DNA of 64,000 nt, taken from an uncultured Christensenellaceae bacterium. Lineage in GTDB: Bacteria; Bacillota; Clostridia; Christensenellales; Borkfalkiaceae. The notes below the pieces were generated by a model. That model searched no databases. It saw only the letters and a list, made by a program, of their open reading frames with translations, and had not been told where the DNA came from. This document shows, one piece after another, positions 8,560 through 17,461 of this stretch. The stretch is from contig CAJUJF010000007.1 in NCBI GenBank assembly GCA_910586825.1, positions 32,677 to 96,676 on the forward strand, given 5' to 3'. Numbering within the stretch: position 1 is the first letter of the stretch; every line of letters starts with the position of its first letter. A program made the position numbers and the translations under genes.

Positions 8560-9407
8560 AGGCGTTGGGGAGAACGGGCAGGTTTTCCGAGCCGTGCGCG
8601 CTGCTGCTCGGCGGGTTCGACGGATTTCATACCGGTCACGCTTCGCTGAAAACCGCCGCGGAACAGACGGGGCTTCCCGTCGGCATCACCGCGATATCGG
8701 GCAACAAGGCGGGCGGGAATCTGTTCACGCTCGAAGAGCGCGCGGCGATATTCTCGCGCGCGGGGTTCTCGTTCGTTGCGGAATACGCGTTCGACGAGGC
8801 GCTGAAAAATACCTCGGCGGAGGCGTTTTTGCGCGATCTGTTCGGGCGCGTCAACGTAAAAGCAGTGTTTTGCGGCGAAGATTATCGGTTCGGGAAAGAC
8901 GCGCGCGGTACGGCGGAAACGTTGAAATCCGCGGCGCCGTGTCCCGTGACCGTATTGCCGTTGGTGTCGGAAGAGAGCGGAAAAATTTCCGTTTCCCGAA
9001 TCAAAGCGGCTCTGGCGGCGGGAGAAATTTCCGCGGCGAACCGCTTGCTCTACGGGGGCTATTTTTTACAGGGGATCGTGGAACACGGCCGCCGCGTCGG
9101 GAGAACGTACGGGTTTCCCACCCTCAATCTTGCCTATCCCGCCGAAAAGTTTCCCGTCCGCGACGGGGTTTACGGCGGTTATGCGGAGACACCCGCGGGG
9201 GACTATCCCGCGATGATCAACTTCGGTGCGCGGCCCACCTTCGGACTTTGCGAGAAAAAGGCGGAGGCGTATTTGAAGGGCTTCGACGGCGATCTGTACG
9301 GAAAAACGGTGCGGCTGTTTCCGCAGAAGTTTCTGCGGCCCGTCATGCGGTTTTCTTCGGCGGAGGCTTTGAAAACACAGTTGCGTGAAGACGCGGAAAA
9401 AATCTGA
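8553..9407 (+). CDS. ribF: Bifunctional riboflavin kinase / FMN adenylyltransferase
   Basis: Makes FMN and FAD from riboflavin. The N-terminal FAD synthetase domain has GGFDGFHTGH at residues 20-29 and ISVSRIKAAL; the C-terminal kinase domain has GRRVGRTYGFPTLNL and YPAMINFGARPTF. About 284 aa, slightly short. GTG 8553 (GGAG 8 nt upstream) or TTG 8556 is the start; both lie inside truB. It closes the operon begun at rimP. Confidence 0.93.
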   Translation: MLKALGRTGRFSEPCALLLGGFDGFHTGHASLKTAAEQTGLPVGITAISGNKAGGNLFTLEERAAIFSRAGFSFVAEYAFDEALKNTSAEAFLRDLFGRVNVKAVFCGEDYRFGKDARGTAETLKSAAPCPVTVLPLVSEESGKISVSRIKAALAAGEISAANRLLYGGYFLQGIVEHGRRVGRTYGFPTLNLAYPAEKFPVRDGVYGGYAETPAGDYPAMINFGARPTFGLCEKKAEAYLKGFDGDLYGKTVRLFPQKFLRPVMRFSSAEALKTQLREDAEKI

Positions 9408-9435
9408 ACCGCGATTAACAAACGGGAGAGAGCGT

Positions 9436-10320
9436 ATGATAAAATTCGGACCGAGCGGAAACTGCGAGAGCTTTTATGCGGAGGGGTACGACCACACCGA
9501 ACAGGCGGCGGAGTTCGTCAAAAAGCGGGGACTCGAATGTTTTGAATATTCGTTCGGGCGCGGCGTTCGGATGAGCGAGGCGAAAGCCGTTTCGATCCGC
9601 GGCGCGTTCGCGGCTTCGGGCGTGGAAATATCCGCGCATGCGCCGTACTTCGTCAACTTCGGAAATCCGGACGACGAAATGGCGGCAAAGTCGTACGGAT
9701 ACGTCCTCGACACGGGTAAGGCGTTGAAGCTGATGGGAGGACGGCGTTGCGTGTTCCATCCCGCGGCGCAGGGAAAAGAGGCGCGGGAGACGGTCGTGTA
9801 CCGCACGGTCGAGCGCTTGAAAATATTGCGGGATTATCTCTATCTCAACGATTTGCAGGATATGACGTTCTGCCCCGAAACGATGGGCAAATCCGCGCAG
9901 ATCGGCACGGTGGAAGAAGTCGTCCGTTTTTGCGAAGTGGATCCCGTGTTCACGCCGTGCGTCGATTTCGGACACGTCAACGCGCGGGAACAGGGTAGTT
10001 TAAAGACGCGCGCGGACTACGCGCGGATTCTGGAAAGGATGCTCGAACGGCTCGGATACGAGCGCGTCAAACATTTCCACGTGCATTTTTCGAAGATCAT
10101 GTACGGCGCGAAGGGCGAAATCAAACATCTCACCTTTGCCGACACGGAGTACGGGCCGGAATTCGGACCGCTTGCGGAAGCGCTTTTGGATTATCAGCTG
10201 GAACCGTATATCGTGAGCGAATCCGCGGGAACGCAGGCGGAGGACGCCGCCGAAATGAAGCGTCTCTACGAAGCGGCGCGGATTTTGCGGGAAAGCGGCG
10301 CGGCTTCCGAGCGCGGCTGA
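9436..10320 (+). CDS. Endonuclease IV-like TIM-barrel protein
   Basis: TIM-barrel protein of the AP endonuclease 2 / xylose isomerase-like superfamily, 294 aa. Most endonuclease IV metal ligands have counterparts: HAPYFVNF, VFHPAAQGKE, CPETMGKSAQIGT, DFGHVNA, FHVHFSK and VSESAG. The canonical Asp-x-His ligand pair near the C terminus is instead Ile-Lys-His in GEIKHLTF, so activity on abasic DNA is likely but not certain; a sugar isomerase-like role is the alternative. GGGAGAG before ATG 9436 supports the start. It stands alone between ribF and a strong promoter. Confidence 0.75.
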   Translation: MIKFGPSGNCESFYAEGYDHTEQAAEFVKKRGLECFEYSFGRGVRMSEAKAVSIRGAFAASGVEISAHAPYFVNFGNPDDEMAAKSYGYVLDTGKALKLMGGRRCVFHPAAQGKEARETVVYRTVERLKILRDYLYLNDLQDMTFCPETMGKSAQIGTVEEVVRFCEVDPVFTPCVDFGHVNAREQGSLKTRADYARILERMLERLGYERVKHFHVHFSKIMYGAKGEIKHLTFADTEYGPEFGPLAEALLDYQLEPYIVSESAGTQAEDAAEMKRLYEAARILRESGAASERG

Positions 10321-10338
10321 AAAATTGCAGTAAAAATA

Positions 10339-10367
10339 TTGACTTGGTTGGGCATATTTGGTATAAT
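10339..10367 (+). promoter_or_regulatory. Near-consensus promoter of the M24 peptidase gene, predicted leaderless
   Basis: TTGACT (10339-10344), 17-bp spacer, TATAAT (10362-10367). The ATG at 10374 lies 6 nt after the -10 box, so the predicted transcription start is at or next to the A of the start codon and there is no room for a ribosome binding site. Confidence 0.8.
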
Positions 10368-10373
10368 AAAGTT

Positions 10374-11429
10374 ATGTTGACGGAAAGATTGCGCAAAATA
10401 TACGCCGCGGCAGGCGCGGATGCTCTCTTTTTGGAACAGGATTTTCTCCGCAGATACCTTACGGGGTTCTATTCGACGGACGGGTTCGTAGTCGTCACGG
10501 CGGAGAGCTGCACGCTTTACGCCGATCCGCGCTATTTCGAGGCGGCGGAAAGAGCGTTGCGGGGTAGCGCGGTTTGCGTGAAAGAAGGGTCGTACCGCGA
10601 AGCGCTTGCGGAGCTGAAAGCGAACAGGAAAATCGGCGTTCCGTATCCGTTCACCGATTTTGCCCGCGCGGAAGAACTGCGGCAAGAGGGGTTCGAACTT
10701 TGCGATTGCATGCCCGCGCTCAAAGAGGCGATGGAGATCAAATCGCCCGAGGAGATCGCGCTGATCGGGAAGGCGTGCGAGATAGCCGAAGATGCGTTTC
10801 TCGCGCTGTTGCCGCAGATCAAAGAGGGGATGACGGAATCCGCGGTCGCGGCGCTGCTCGAATACGAAATGCGCAGGCGCGGCGCCTCGGGCACTTCGTT
10901 TGAGACGATCGTCGCATTCGGCGCGAACGGCAGCGTTCCGCATCACGAAACGGGGAACACGGCGCTCTCTTTCGGGGATCCCGTACTCATAGATTTCGGC
11001 TGCAAAGCGGAAGGGTACTGTTCCGACTGTACGCGTACGTTTCTCTTCGGCGACGACGGCCGTCACGAAGATTTCAAACGGATCTACGCCGACGTGCTGA
11101 AAGCGCACGAACTCGTTGCCGAAAGAGCGGCAGCGGGCATGACGGGGCGGGACGTCGACGAAATCGCACGCGGCTTTCTGCGTTCGAGGGGGCTGGACGG
11201 GTATTTTACCCATTCGCTCGGACACGGGATCGGATTGCAGATCCACGAATATCCCTTGCTTTCGCCGCGGGGACGGGAAGTTCTGAAAGACGGCATGGTC
11301 TTTTCCGACGAACCGGGCGTGTATCTTGCGGGAAAACTCGGGATCCGGATCGAGGACAGCATGTATTTAAAGGACGGGAAAGCCCGATCCTTTATGAAGA
11401 AGACGAAAAAAAATCTAATGATTCTTTAA
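10374..11429 (+). CDS. M24-family Xaa-Pro aminopeptidase
   Basis: Dinuclear-metal aminopeptidase that removes N-terminal residues before proline. 351 aa: an N-terminal creatinase-like domain (FLRRYLTGFYSTDGF) and a C-terminal pita-bread domain with the five ligands in DFGCKAEGYCSDCTRTF (two Asp), HSLGHGIGLQIHE (His), DEPGVYLAG (Glu) and IRIEDS (Glu). The N terminus aligns with the family from residue 1, so the ATG without a Shine-Dalgarno site is credible. It is followed by efp, a common Firmicute pairing. Confidence 0.9.
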   Translation: MLTERLRKIYAAAGADALFLEQDFLRRYLTGFYSTDGFVVVTAESCTLYADPRYFEAAERALRGSAVCVKEGSYREALAELKANRKIGVPYPFTDFARAEELRQEGFELCDCMPALKEAMEIKSPEEIALIGKACEIAEDAFLALLPQIKEGMTESAVAALLEYEMRRRGASGTSFETIVAFGANGSVPHHETGNTALSFGDPVLIDFGCKAEGYCSDCTRTFLFGDDGRHEDFKRIYADVLKAHELVAERAAAGMTGRDVDEIARGFLRSRGLDGYFTHSLGHGIGLQIHEYPLLSPRGREVLKDGMVFSDEPGVYLAGKLGIRIEDSMYLKDGKARSFMKKTKKNLMIL

Positions 11430-11450
11430 CGATAAAAAGGAGATTCTCTT

Positions 11451-12014
11451 ATGGCACAGATCATGGCAGGCGACATCAGAAAAGGAACCACTTTCGAGTA
11501 CAAGAGCGGCGTTTACACCGTAACGGAATTCCAGCACGTGAAACCCGGAAAAGGCGCGGCGTTCGTCCGTACGACGCTGAAAAACGTCGTTACGGGACAA
11601 GTTCTTTCGGACGAGACGTTTAACCCGACGACCAAGCTCGAAACCGCGCAGGTGGAGACGAAGAAGATGACCTATTCGTATACCGACGGCGAGTTCTACT
11701 ATTTCATGGACGACGAGTTCAACCTCACTCCGCTCAATTTCAGTCAGGTTGAGGACGCGCTACGCTATATCCGCGAGAACGATACCGTTACGGTGAAGTT
11801 CCTCTACGACAACGCGTTTTCGGTCGAACCCGAGAACTTTGTGGAACTGAAAGTCGTGGAAGCGGAACCCGGCGTAAAGGGCAATACCGCGACCAACGTG
11901 ACGAAAGCGGCGAAAGTGGAAACGGGCGCGACCTTCCAGGTCCCCATGTTCGTCAACGAAGGGGATACGATCAGGATCGACACGCGTACCGGCGAGTACA
12001 TGAGCAGAGTTTAA
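11451..12014 (+). CDS. efp: Elongation factor P
   Basis: Relieves ribosome stalling at proline runs. 187 aa with the KOW-like domain I carrying HVKPGKGAAFVRT, where Lys near residue 32 is the position modified in other bacteria, and the C-terminal signature (GATFQVPMFVNEGDTIRIDTRTGEYMSR, residues about 159-186). AAAGGAG sits 8 nt before ATG 11451. The gene lies 21 nt after the Xaa-Pro peptidase and is probably co-transcribed with it. No modification enzyme gene is seen in the window. Confidence 0.97.
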   Translation: MAQIMAGDIRKGTTFEYKSGVYTVTEFQHVKPGKGAAFVRTTLKNVVTGQVLSDETFNPTTKLETAQVETKKMTYSYTDGEFYYFMDDEFNLTPLNFSQVEDALRYIRENDTVTVKFLYDNAFSVEPENFVELKVVEAEPGVKGNTATNVTKAAKVETGATFQVPMFVNEGDTIRIDTRTGEYMSRV

Positions 12015-12109
12015 TCGCGTTTGCGCGAAGATGAGACCGCGGTCGGCTCGTATCCGTTTACGGACGCGGGCTAATCGTTTATTTCAAGGACAGCGAAGGA
12101 GGAAGGCGT

Positions 12110-12943
12110 ATGAAAGCGACATATCTCGGAACGGGTGCGGCGGAGGGGATTCCCGCGCTGTTCTGTAATTGCGCTTATTGCAGGAGCGTGAAGCGGAGGG
12201 GCGAATTTCGTTCCCGCGCGCAGGTCCTGATCGACGGCGAACTCTCCGTCGATTTTCCGCCCGACAGCGCTTACCATGCGGCAAATTTCGGCGTCGATCT
12301 TTCGGCGGTCAAGTATCTGCTCGTGACGCATTCGCACATGGACCATTTCAACCCGCACGATCTGGTGCTGAGGGGGTATAAGTTCGCGTGGGACATGCGC
12401 GTACCCAAACTCGAAATATACGGGAACGCCGAAGTCTTAGAAGTGTTTGCGGAGTGCACGCGCCGCGAACTGCGGCAGGAGGTTGCGGAGAATATTCTCG
12501 TGCAGGCGGTGAGCGCGTACGAACTGATCGAGTTCGGCGGCTGGCGGGCGTATACGCTGCTCGCAAAGCACGATTCGCAGGAACCGTTGCTGTACCTGCT
12601 CGAAAAGAACGGGAAACGCATCCTGCATCTTACCGATACGGGGAAACTGCCCGAAGAGAACTATCTCTTTCTCAAACAGATCGGCGGCGCACCGTTCGAT
12701 CTGATCACGCTCGACTGTACGCTGTTGTGGAACAAGACGGAGGAAAACTCCCGTCACATGGGGCTGGACGAAAACGCCCGCACCATTTCTCGGCTGGAAA
12801 AACTCGGGCTTGCGGACGGGCATACGAAAAAGGTGATCACGCATTTTTCGCACAACTCCGCGCCGACGAAAGAGAGCTTGAAAAAAGCGGAAAAGGAGTA
12901 CGGCGTAATTGCCGCCTACGACGGCATGACGCTGGAATTTTAA
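12110..12943 (+). CDS. Metallo-beta-lactamase fold hydrolase (PhnP-like)
   Basis: Predicted metal-dependent phosphodiesterase, cytoplasmic, 277 aa. It has LGTGAAEGIPALFCNCAYC (N-terminal cysteine motif like PhnP/LipB-type hydrolases), the metal site THSHMDHFNPHD, LTDTGKL and VITHFSHN. GAAGGAGGAAGGC precedes the ATG. It is followed with no gap by the HAD phosphatase (12944). The substrate cannot be read from the sequence; a cyclic phosphodiester is the best guess from the PhnP similarity. Confidence 0.78.
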   Translation: MKATYLGTGAAEGIPALFCNCAYCRSVKRRGEFRSRAQVLIDGELSVDFPPDSAYHAANFGVDLSAVKYLLVTHSHMDHFNPHDLVLRGYKFAWDMRVPKLEIYGNAEVLEVFAECTRRELRQEVAENILVQAVSAYELIEFGGWRAYTLLAKHDSQEPLLYLLEKNGKRILHLTDTGKLPEENYLFLKQIGGAPFDLITLDCTLLWNKTEENSRHMGLDENARTISRLEKLGLADGHTKKVITHFSHNSAPTKESLKKAEKEYGVIAAYDGMTLEF

Positions 12944-13750
12944 ATGAAAACGCTGTATCTGAGCGATCTCGACGGAACGCTGTTGCGTTCCGATCAGAAA
13001 ACGAGCAAATACACCGATTCGGTGATCAACCGTCTTGTCGAACACGGGACGGTTTTTTCGTACGCGACGGCGCGGAGTTTTTCCACGGCGCGCCGCGCGA
13101 CGGAGGGATTGCGACTGACGTCTCCCGTGATCGTCCACAACGGCGCGAACATCACCGATCCGTCCGGAACCGTGTTATGGTCCGCCGCGTTTACGGAAGC
13201 GGAAAAGCGGGAGATTTTCTCGGCGTTTCGCCGCGCCGGACTGACGCCGGTCGTGTACGCCGCGATCGGCGGAAGAGAGCGGTTTTCGTATCTGAAAGAA
13301 GAATGCGGTCGGGCGCAGTGGGAATTTCTTCTGACGAGGATCGGAGACGGCAGGGAACGGGAGGTTATCTCCCGCGCCGAAGCGCTCGAAGGCGACGCGT
13401 TCTATTTCACGTGCATCGACGACGAAGGGAAACTTTCTCCCGTCCTGCGGGAGCTGGAAGGCAAATACTGCTGTCATTTTCCCAAGGACATATACAGCGG
13501 CGAGCAGTGGTTGGAAGTGATGCCGAAAACGGCGGGGAAAGCGCACGCGGCGGAAGCGTTGAAAGAGATGCTCGGCTGCGACAGAATCGTGTGTTTCGGC
13601 GACCATCTCAACGATCTGCCGCTGTTCGCGATCGCGGACGAAAGGTATGCGGTCGAAAACGCCGAAGAGGCGCTGAAAAAAATCGCAACGGACATCATCG
13701 GCGGGAACGACGAGGACGGCGTTGCGAGGTGGCTGGAAGAGCATGCATGA
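12944..13750 (+). CDS. HAD-superfamily hydrolase, Cof type
   Basis: Predicted phosphatase of sugar phosphates or similar small molecules, 268 aa. Motif I SDLDGTLL (residues 7-14) holds the nucleophile Asp, motif IV is CFGDHLNDLPLF, with a type IIB cap between. The ATG directly follows the TAA of the preceding hydrolase, so the two are co-expressed. A bidirectional terminator ends the operon 30 nt downstream. Substrate unknown. Confidence 0.85.
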   Translation: MKTLYLSDLDGTLLRSDQKTSKYTDSVINRLVEHGTVFSYATARSFSTARRATEGLRLTSPVIVHNGANITDPSGTVLWSAAFTEAEKREIFSAFRRAGLTPVVYAAIGGRERFSYLKEECGRAQWEFLLTRIGDGREREVISRAEALEGDAFYFTCIDDEGKLSPVLRELEGKYCCHFPKDIYSGEQWLEVMPKTAGKAHAAEALKEMLGCDRIVCFGDHLNDLPLFAIADERYAVENAEEALKKIATDIIGGNDEDGVARWLEEHA

Positions 13751-13780
13751 AACGGGATTGCGGATTCCGTAATTTAAATC

Positions 13781-13813
13781 AAAACGCCCTCGGGTTTTTC
13801 CCAAGGGCGTTTT
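13781..13813. terminator. Bidirectional intrinsic terminator
   Basis: AAAACGCCCT (13781-13790) pairs with AGGGCGTTTT (13804-13813), with a T-rich side on both strands. It separates the plus-strand HAD gene from the convergent minus-strand lipoprotein gene. Confidence 0.85.
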
Positions 13814-13826
13814 AAACGAAAACGTT

Positions 13827-15578
13827 TTAGTTGAGTTTGACGCCGTGAAGCAACGTTCCGTAAGAGTTTGCCATCAGATTGTATTCCACATGGAATTGCA
13901 AGACGCTGTGCGCTTTTACGGTCGCGGTATACTGAAACGGCTCGTGAATCGCATCGCCGTGTACCGTTTTGCCCATGATGAGCGAGGTGTAAGGGGTTCC
14001 TTCGATCCTGTTTCCGTCCTGATCGCGCGCCATGGCGACGACACCGCCGCCGTTCATGGGATAGAGCGTTACGGTAACCGTACGGTCGCGATCGCCCTGA
14101 TTGACGAAGGTAAAGGTATCGATATAGTCCTTCATCCAATTCCCGATATTCGAATGATCGCCGTTGATATCGTAATAGTCGTTTCCGGTAACGACGGGTT
14201 TTCCGTTGGAAACGGAGTGGAAAGTCGTCATGTCCGTTCCTACGGAGTCGTGATAGTTCTGAACGTTGCTGTGCGTATACCAGGTTTTCAGATGTTTTTC
14301 ATGCGGGGTGGAATCGATTTTGGAGAAGGGTTCGCCTGTGGGCGAGCTTCCTGCGGGATAGTCTTTGTAATAGTTGGTATAGGTGACGGGCAGGTCCTGC
14401 GCAGGGGTCTTGTCGTTAAACGTCCAAACCGCGCTGGCGTCCACGCACGCGCCCTCGTCGACGCCTACGTGACAGCGTTCGCCGTCGAAGAAAAAACCGA
14501 CGTGGGAAGTGGTGTCTCCCTCAATCGCTTTCGGATCGGTATAGGCGTAGAACGCGCCTTCCGCTTTGCCTTTTACCTCGAACAGAACGGCGCCGTTCTG
14601 GCAGCTTCCGTAATTGAGGGCGTCCGGCTGACCGCCTTTCAGCACGGCGTAATTGTTAAAAGAGTCTTCTCTCGTTCCGCCGATGACGTACATGTATTTC
14701 CCGGCGGGGATACGATAGGTAACGGACTGGAATTTCGGGTTGGCGTATTTGCCGCCCAAATTGAACCACGCTTTGAAACTTTTTTCTTGCGATTCCGTCC
14801 ATTTCGACATATCGGGCAGGGCGAATTTCGTGTTGTAAAAGCTCGTCCATTCCATTTCGCCCAAATAGGCGCCGTCGCCCGCAAGCTGGTAGCCGATATT
14901 TTTTACCGTCACGTACATGTCTTCCGTGCCCGTGTTTCTCACCTGATAGCCGTAGTAAGCTTTCACCTCGTCGGACTGGTGTTCGAAGGTGAAAAACACT
15001 TCCTGATCGGAAATATCGTTGCGGGTAAGCGCTTTGTTGAGGATTTCGGGTTTCAGCGTTTCCGGAGCGTTCGAATATACGTAAAGGGTGCCTTCGCGCT
15101 TTTTGTATTCGAGGCGCGCTTCCTGCAAGGGATCGACGTTCGGGTCGCCGTTCACGTCAAACGAATTCACGTCGGGCACGTTGATCGGGTCGAAGGGCAG
15201 GGGAGAGTCGTTTTCCTTTGCCTTTACTTCCATGTTGATATTCGGCTTTTCGGGATTGATGTTCAGATAAACGATGTCGTTTTTCTTTAAACTCAATTCC
15301 AACTCTTTCACCGAATTCGCAAGCCGCTTGCCGTCGGCGTCGTATACCGTCACCGTTCCGCTGTTGCTGGGGAAGGAAACGGTATAGGTGTCGGTGAAAG
15401 GCGCTTTCATTTTCAGCTTTACGTTTCCCTTCTCTTCTCTCGCGTACAACGAGGAAAGCCGGATTTCGGGCAGACCGACATACTCGTCCAACGAGATTTT
15501 AGCACCTGAGTCCCCGCAGCCGGAACACGTAAGCGTCGCGGCGAAAAGCAGGGCGAGCGGAATCGTAGATTTTCTCAT
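13827..15578 (-). CDS. Secreted lipoprotein of unknown function
   Basis: 583 aa, not recognised. The N terminus is a lipoprotein signal (LLFAATLTCSGC, lipidated Cys 21). The rest is soluble and extracytoplasmic, rich in Tyr, Asp and Thr, with a beta-rich look, several DVNGD/DINGD type acidic loops that could bind calcium (VNSFDVNGDPNVDP, DYYDINGDHSN) and no transmembrane segment. GGAGAACAATT precedes the ATG. It ends at a bidirectional terminator. No catalytic motif is seen; it could be a surface binding protein. Confidence 0.75.
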   Translation of the reverse strand: MRKSTIPLALLFAATLTCSGCGDSGAKISLDEYVGLPEIRLSSLYAREEKGNVKLKMKAPFTDTYTVSFPSNSGTVTVYDADGKRLANSVKELELSLKKNDIVYLNINPEKPNINMEVKAKENDSPLPFDPINVPDVNSFDVNGDPNVDPLQEARLEYKKREGTLYVYSNAPETLKPEILNKALTRNDISDQEVFFTFEHQSDEVKAYYGYQVRNTGTEDMYVTVKNIGYQLAGDGAYLGEMEWTSFYNTKFALPDMSKWTESQEKSFKAWFNLGGKYANPKFQSVTYRIPAGKYMYVIGGTREDSFNNYAVLKGGQPDALNYGSCQNGAVLFEVKGKAEGAFYAYTDPKAIEGDTTSHVGFFFDGERCHVGVDEGACVDASAVWTFNDKTPAQDLPVTYTNYYKDYPAGSSPTGEPFSKIDSTPHEKHLKTWYTHSNVQNYHDSVGTDMTTFHSVSNGKPVVTGNDYYDINGDHSNIGNWMKDYIDTFTFVNQGDRDRTVTVTLYPMNGGGVVAMARDQDGNRIEGTPYTSLIMGKTVHGDAIHEPFQYTATVKAHSVLQFHVEYNLMANSYGTLLHGVKLN

Positions 15579-15668
15579 AATTGTTCTCCAAATAATTTTT
15601 TTAAAGCAATTCCATTTTACCCGTAAACGGAAAAAAAGTCAACGGAAAAAAGAAAATTTTTTTCAATT

Positions 15669-16472
15669 TCACTCGGTCTTTGTCTCTTTGCCGAGTTTGT
15701 TCCACCAAGGATACACGGTAACGGCGAACGCTTCCGTCGATTTCGGCTTTTTCAGAAACACGATAAACGCGGGAATCAGTACGGCAAGCGAACCGATCAG
15801 GTGGACGATCATGTCGCGCATGGTGTCGAGCAGTCCCGAACCGCGCATGCTGTCGGTATAATAATAAACTTTTCCGTCGATCACCGTCGTGACGAAATTG
15901 CCGTCCGGATCTTTGAGCAGAGAGGTGTCGTAGGGTTGGAGATCGCTGTTCGGCAAAATGCTGTCCAGCGTGTATTCGAACAGTTCCCAGAAATAGCCGA
16001 CCGCGAGCGAGAAGAAGAGGGCGAAGAGCACGAAAGCGACGGTTTTCTGCGCGCCTTCGAGTTTGTCGCGGAAGATCAGGGAAGCGACGCTCAGTCCCGC
16101 GATCGCGAACAGCGTGCCCGACGCGGTGTGCAGGACGGAATCCCATTCGTAGATCAGATCGTAAAAGCCGTACACGGTGGCGAGTCCGGTTGCCGCGAAC
16201 GCGAACAGCGTTGCCGCGACTTCGAGAAAAAGGGGAAAGCGGACGCGGAAGATCAGCTCCGCGCCGAACACGAGACACATTGCGCCCAGCGAATTGAGGA
16301 TAAAGAGCATGCGGTGGCGGAATTCCCCGTCTCCCATGCTCCCGTTCGCGTGCAGTATGACGTCCATGATCACGCCCGCGATCAGCGCGAGCAGGCACGC
16401 AGCAACGACGATCACGATCGCGCGGTTGCGTTTTTGTGCAAAAAAGTTTTTGATAATTCCCCGATTGTTCAA
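15669..16472 (-). CDS. Integral membrane protein, YjdF (DUF2238)-like
   Basis: 267 aa with about six transmembrane segments. YEWDSVLHTASGTLFAI, GYFWELFEYTLDSI and DTMRDMIVHLIGS match the conserved charged motifs of the YjdF/DUF2238 family, whose function is unknown. The start is TTG 16472 (minus strand), supported by AAGGAG 10 nt upstream; no ATG fits. It lies 90 nt upstream of the minus-strand lipoprotein gene and may be transcribed with it. Confidence 0.75.
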   Translation of the reverse strand: MNNRGIIKNFFAQKRNRAIVIVVAACLLALIAGVIMDVILHANGSMGDGEFRHRMLFILNSLGAMCLVFGAELIFRVRFPLFLEVAATLFAFAATGLATVYGFYDLIYEWDSVLHTASGTLFAIAGLSVASLIFRDKLEGAQKTVAFVLFALFFSLAVGYFWELFEYTLDSILPNSDLQPYDTSLLKDPDGNFVTTVIDGKVYYYTDSMRGSGLLDTMRDMIVHLIGSLAVLIPAFIVFLKKPKSTEAFAVTVYPWWNKLGKETKTE

Positions 16473-16571
16473 AATTTTCCGCTCCTTACCGATGATAGGC
16501 TCATCATACGACTTTTCCGCTTTGCCGTCAAGCGAATTTTTTCCGAAAAAGGGGAAATGCTTTGAATACGG

Positions 16572-16600
16572 TTTACTTTTCTTCCGAAAAAGTGTAAAAT
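16572..16600 (+). promoter_or_regulatory. Promoter of the patatin / ComEC-like pair
   Basis: TTTACT (16572-16577), 17-bp spacer, TAAAAT (16595-16600). The transcript would begin near a perfect hairpin CGGATC (16606-16611) TTTC GATCCG (16616-16621) that ends just before the ACGGAGG ribosome binding site, so the hairpin would cap the mRNA 5' end. Confidence 0.65.
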
Positions 16601-16633
16601 AAAATCGGATCTTTCGATCCGCACGGAGGCTGT

Positions 16634-17461
16634 ATGGGACTCTTTTCCCGTATAAAAGCGTTTTTGTCCCGCAAAAACACCGTTCGCCTCGGCTTGGCGC
16701 TCGGCAGCGGCGGAGCCAAGGGAATGGCGCACCTCGGCGCGATCAAGGCGTTCGAGGAAGAAGGGATTCATTTCGATTATATTACGGGCACGTCGATCGG
16801 TTCGATCGTCGGCGCGCTGTACGCCAAGGGATATACCTCGGCGGATATGACGGGCGTGGTGGAAAGCCTCAACCGCAAGGAGTTCGCGCGCAATCTGCGA
16901 CCCTTTGCGGATATGGATTTTGCGGAGGCGTATATCGGGGAGTATCTCGAAGGGGATATTCCCTCCTTGCCCAAACCGTTCGCCGCCTGGGCGACGGACG
17001 GCGCGACGAACGAGGGGGTCTTGCTTAGCGAAGGCAGTATCGCGCGCGCGTTGACGGCTTCTTCCGCCATGCCGCCTTTGTTCCGCGGCGTGGAAATCGA
17101 CGGCAGACGGCTGTACGACGGCGCGTTTACCAACGCGATTCCCGCGGACGTATGTAGAGAAATGGGCGCGGAAATCGTCGTAGGAATCGATCTGTCGGCG
17201 TTCCTCCGTCCCGAAGAGGAAAAGGGAAGAATCGAACGCTTGCTCGGTTCTGCGATCAGCGCGTTCGTGCCCGTTAAAACGGCGGAAAACGCCAAAACGC
17301 GCGGTTACGACGCGGCGGACGTCATGTTGCGCCCCAATCTGTACCGCTTCCGTCCGACCGATCTCGACCGCGCTTCTACCGACGAGATGTTCGAAATCGG
17401 CTATCGGGAGGCGAAGGAGAAAATTCCCGAAATCAAAGCGCTGATCGGGAAAGCGAAGTGA
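16634..17461 (+). CDS. Patatin-like phospholipase
   Basis: Predicted acyl hydrolase with a Ser-Asp dyad, 275 aa. Oxyanion motif GSGGAKGMAHLG (residues about 20-31), nucleophile motif GTSIGS, and DGAFTN with the catalytic Asp. No signal peptide. ATG 16634 follows CGGAGG. Its stop overlaps the GTG of the following ComEC-like gene (17458). A paralogue is encoded at 35315. Substrate (lysophospholipid or other ester) unknown. Confidence 0.88.
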   Translation: MGLFSRIKAFLSRKNTVRLGLALGSGGAKGMAHLGAIKAFEEEGIHFDYITGTSIGSIVGALYAKGYTSADMTGVVESLNRKEFARNLRPFADMDFAEAYIGEYLEGDIPSLPKPFAAWATDGATNEGVLLSEGSIARALTASSAMPPLFRGVEIDGRRLYDGAFTNAIPADVCREMGAEIVVGIDLSAFLRPEEEKGRIERLLGSAISAFVPVKTAENAKTRGYDAADVMLRPNLYRFRPTDLDRASTDEMFEIGYREAKEKIPEIKALIGKAK

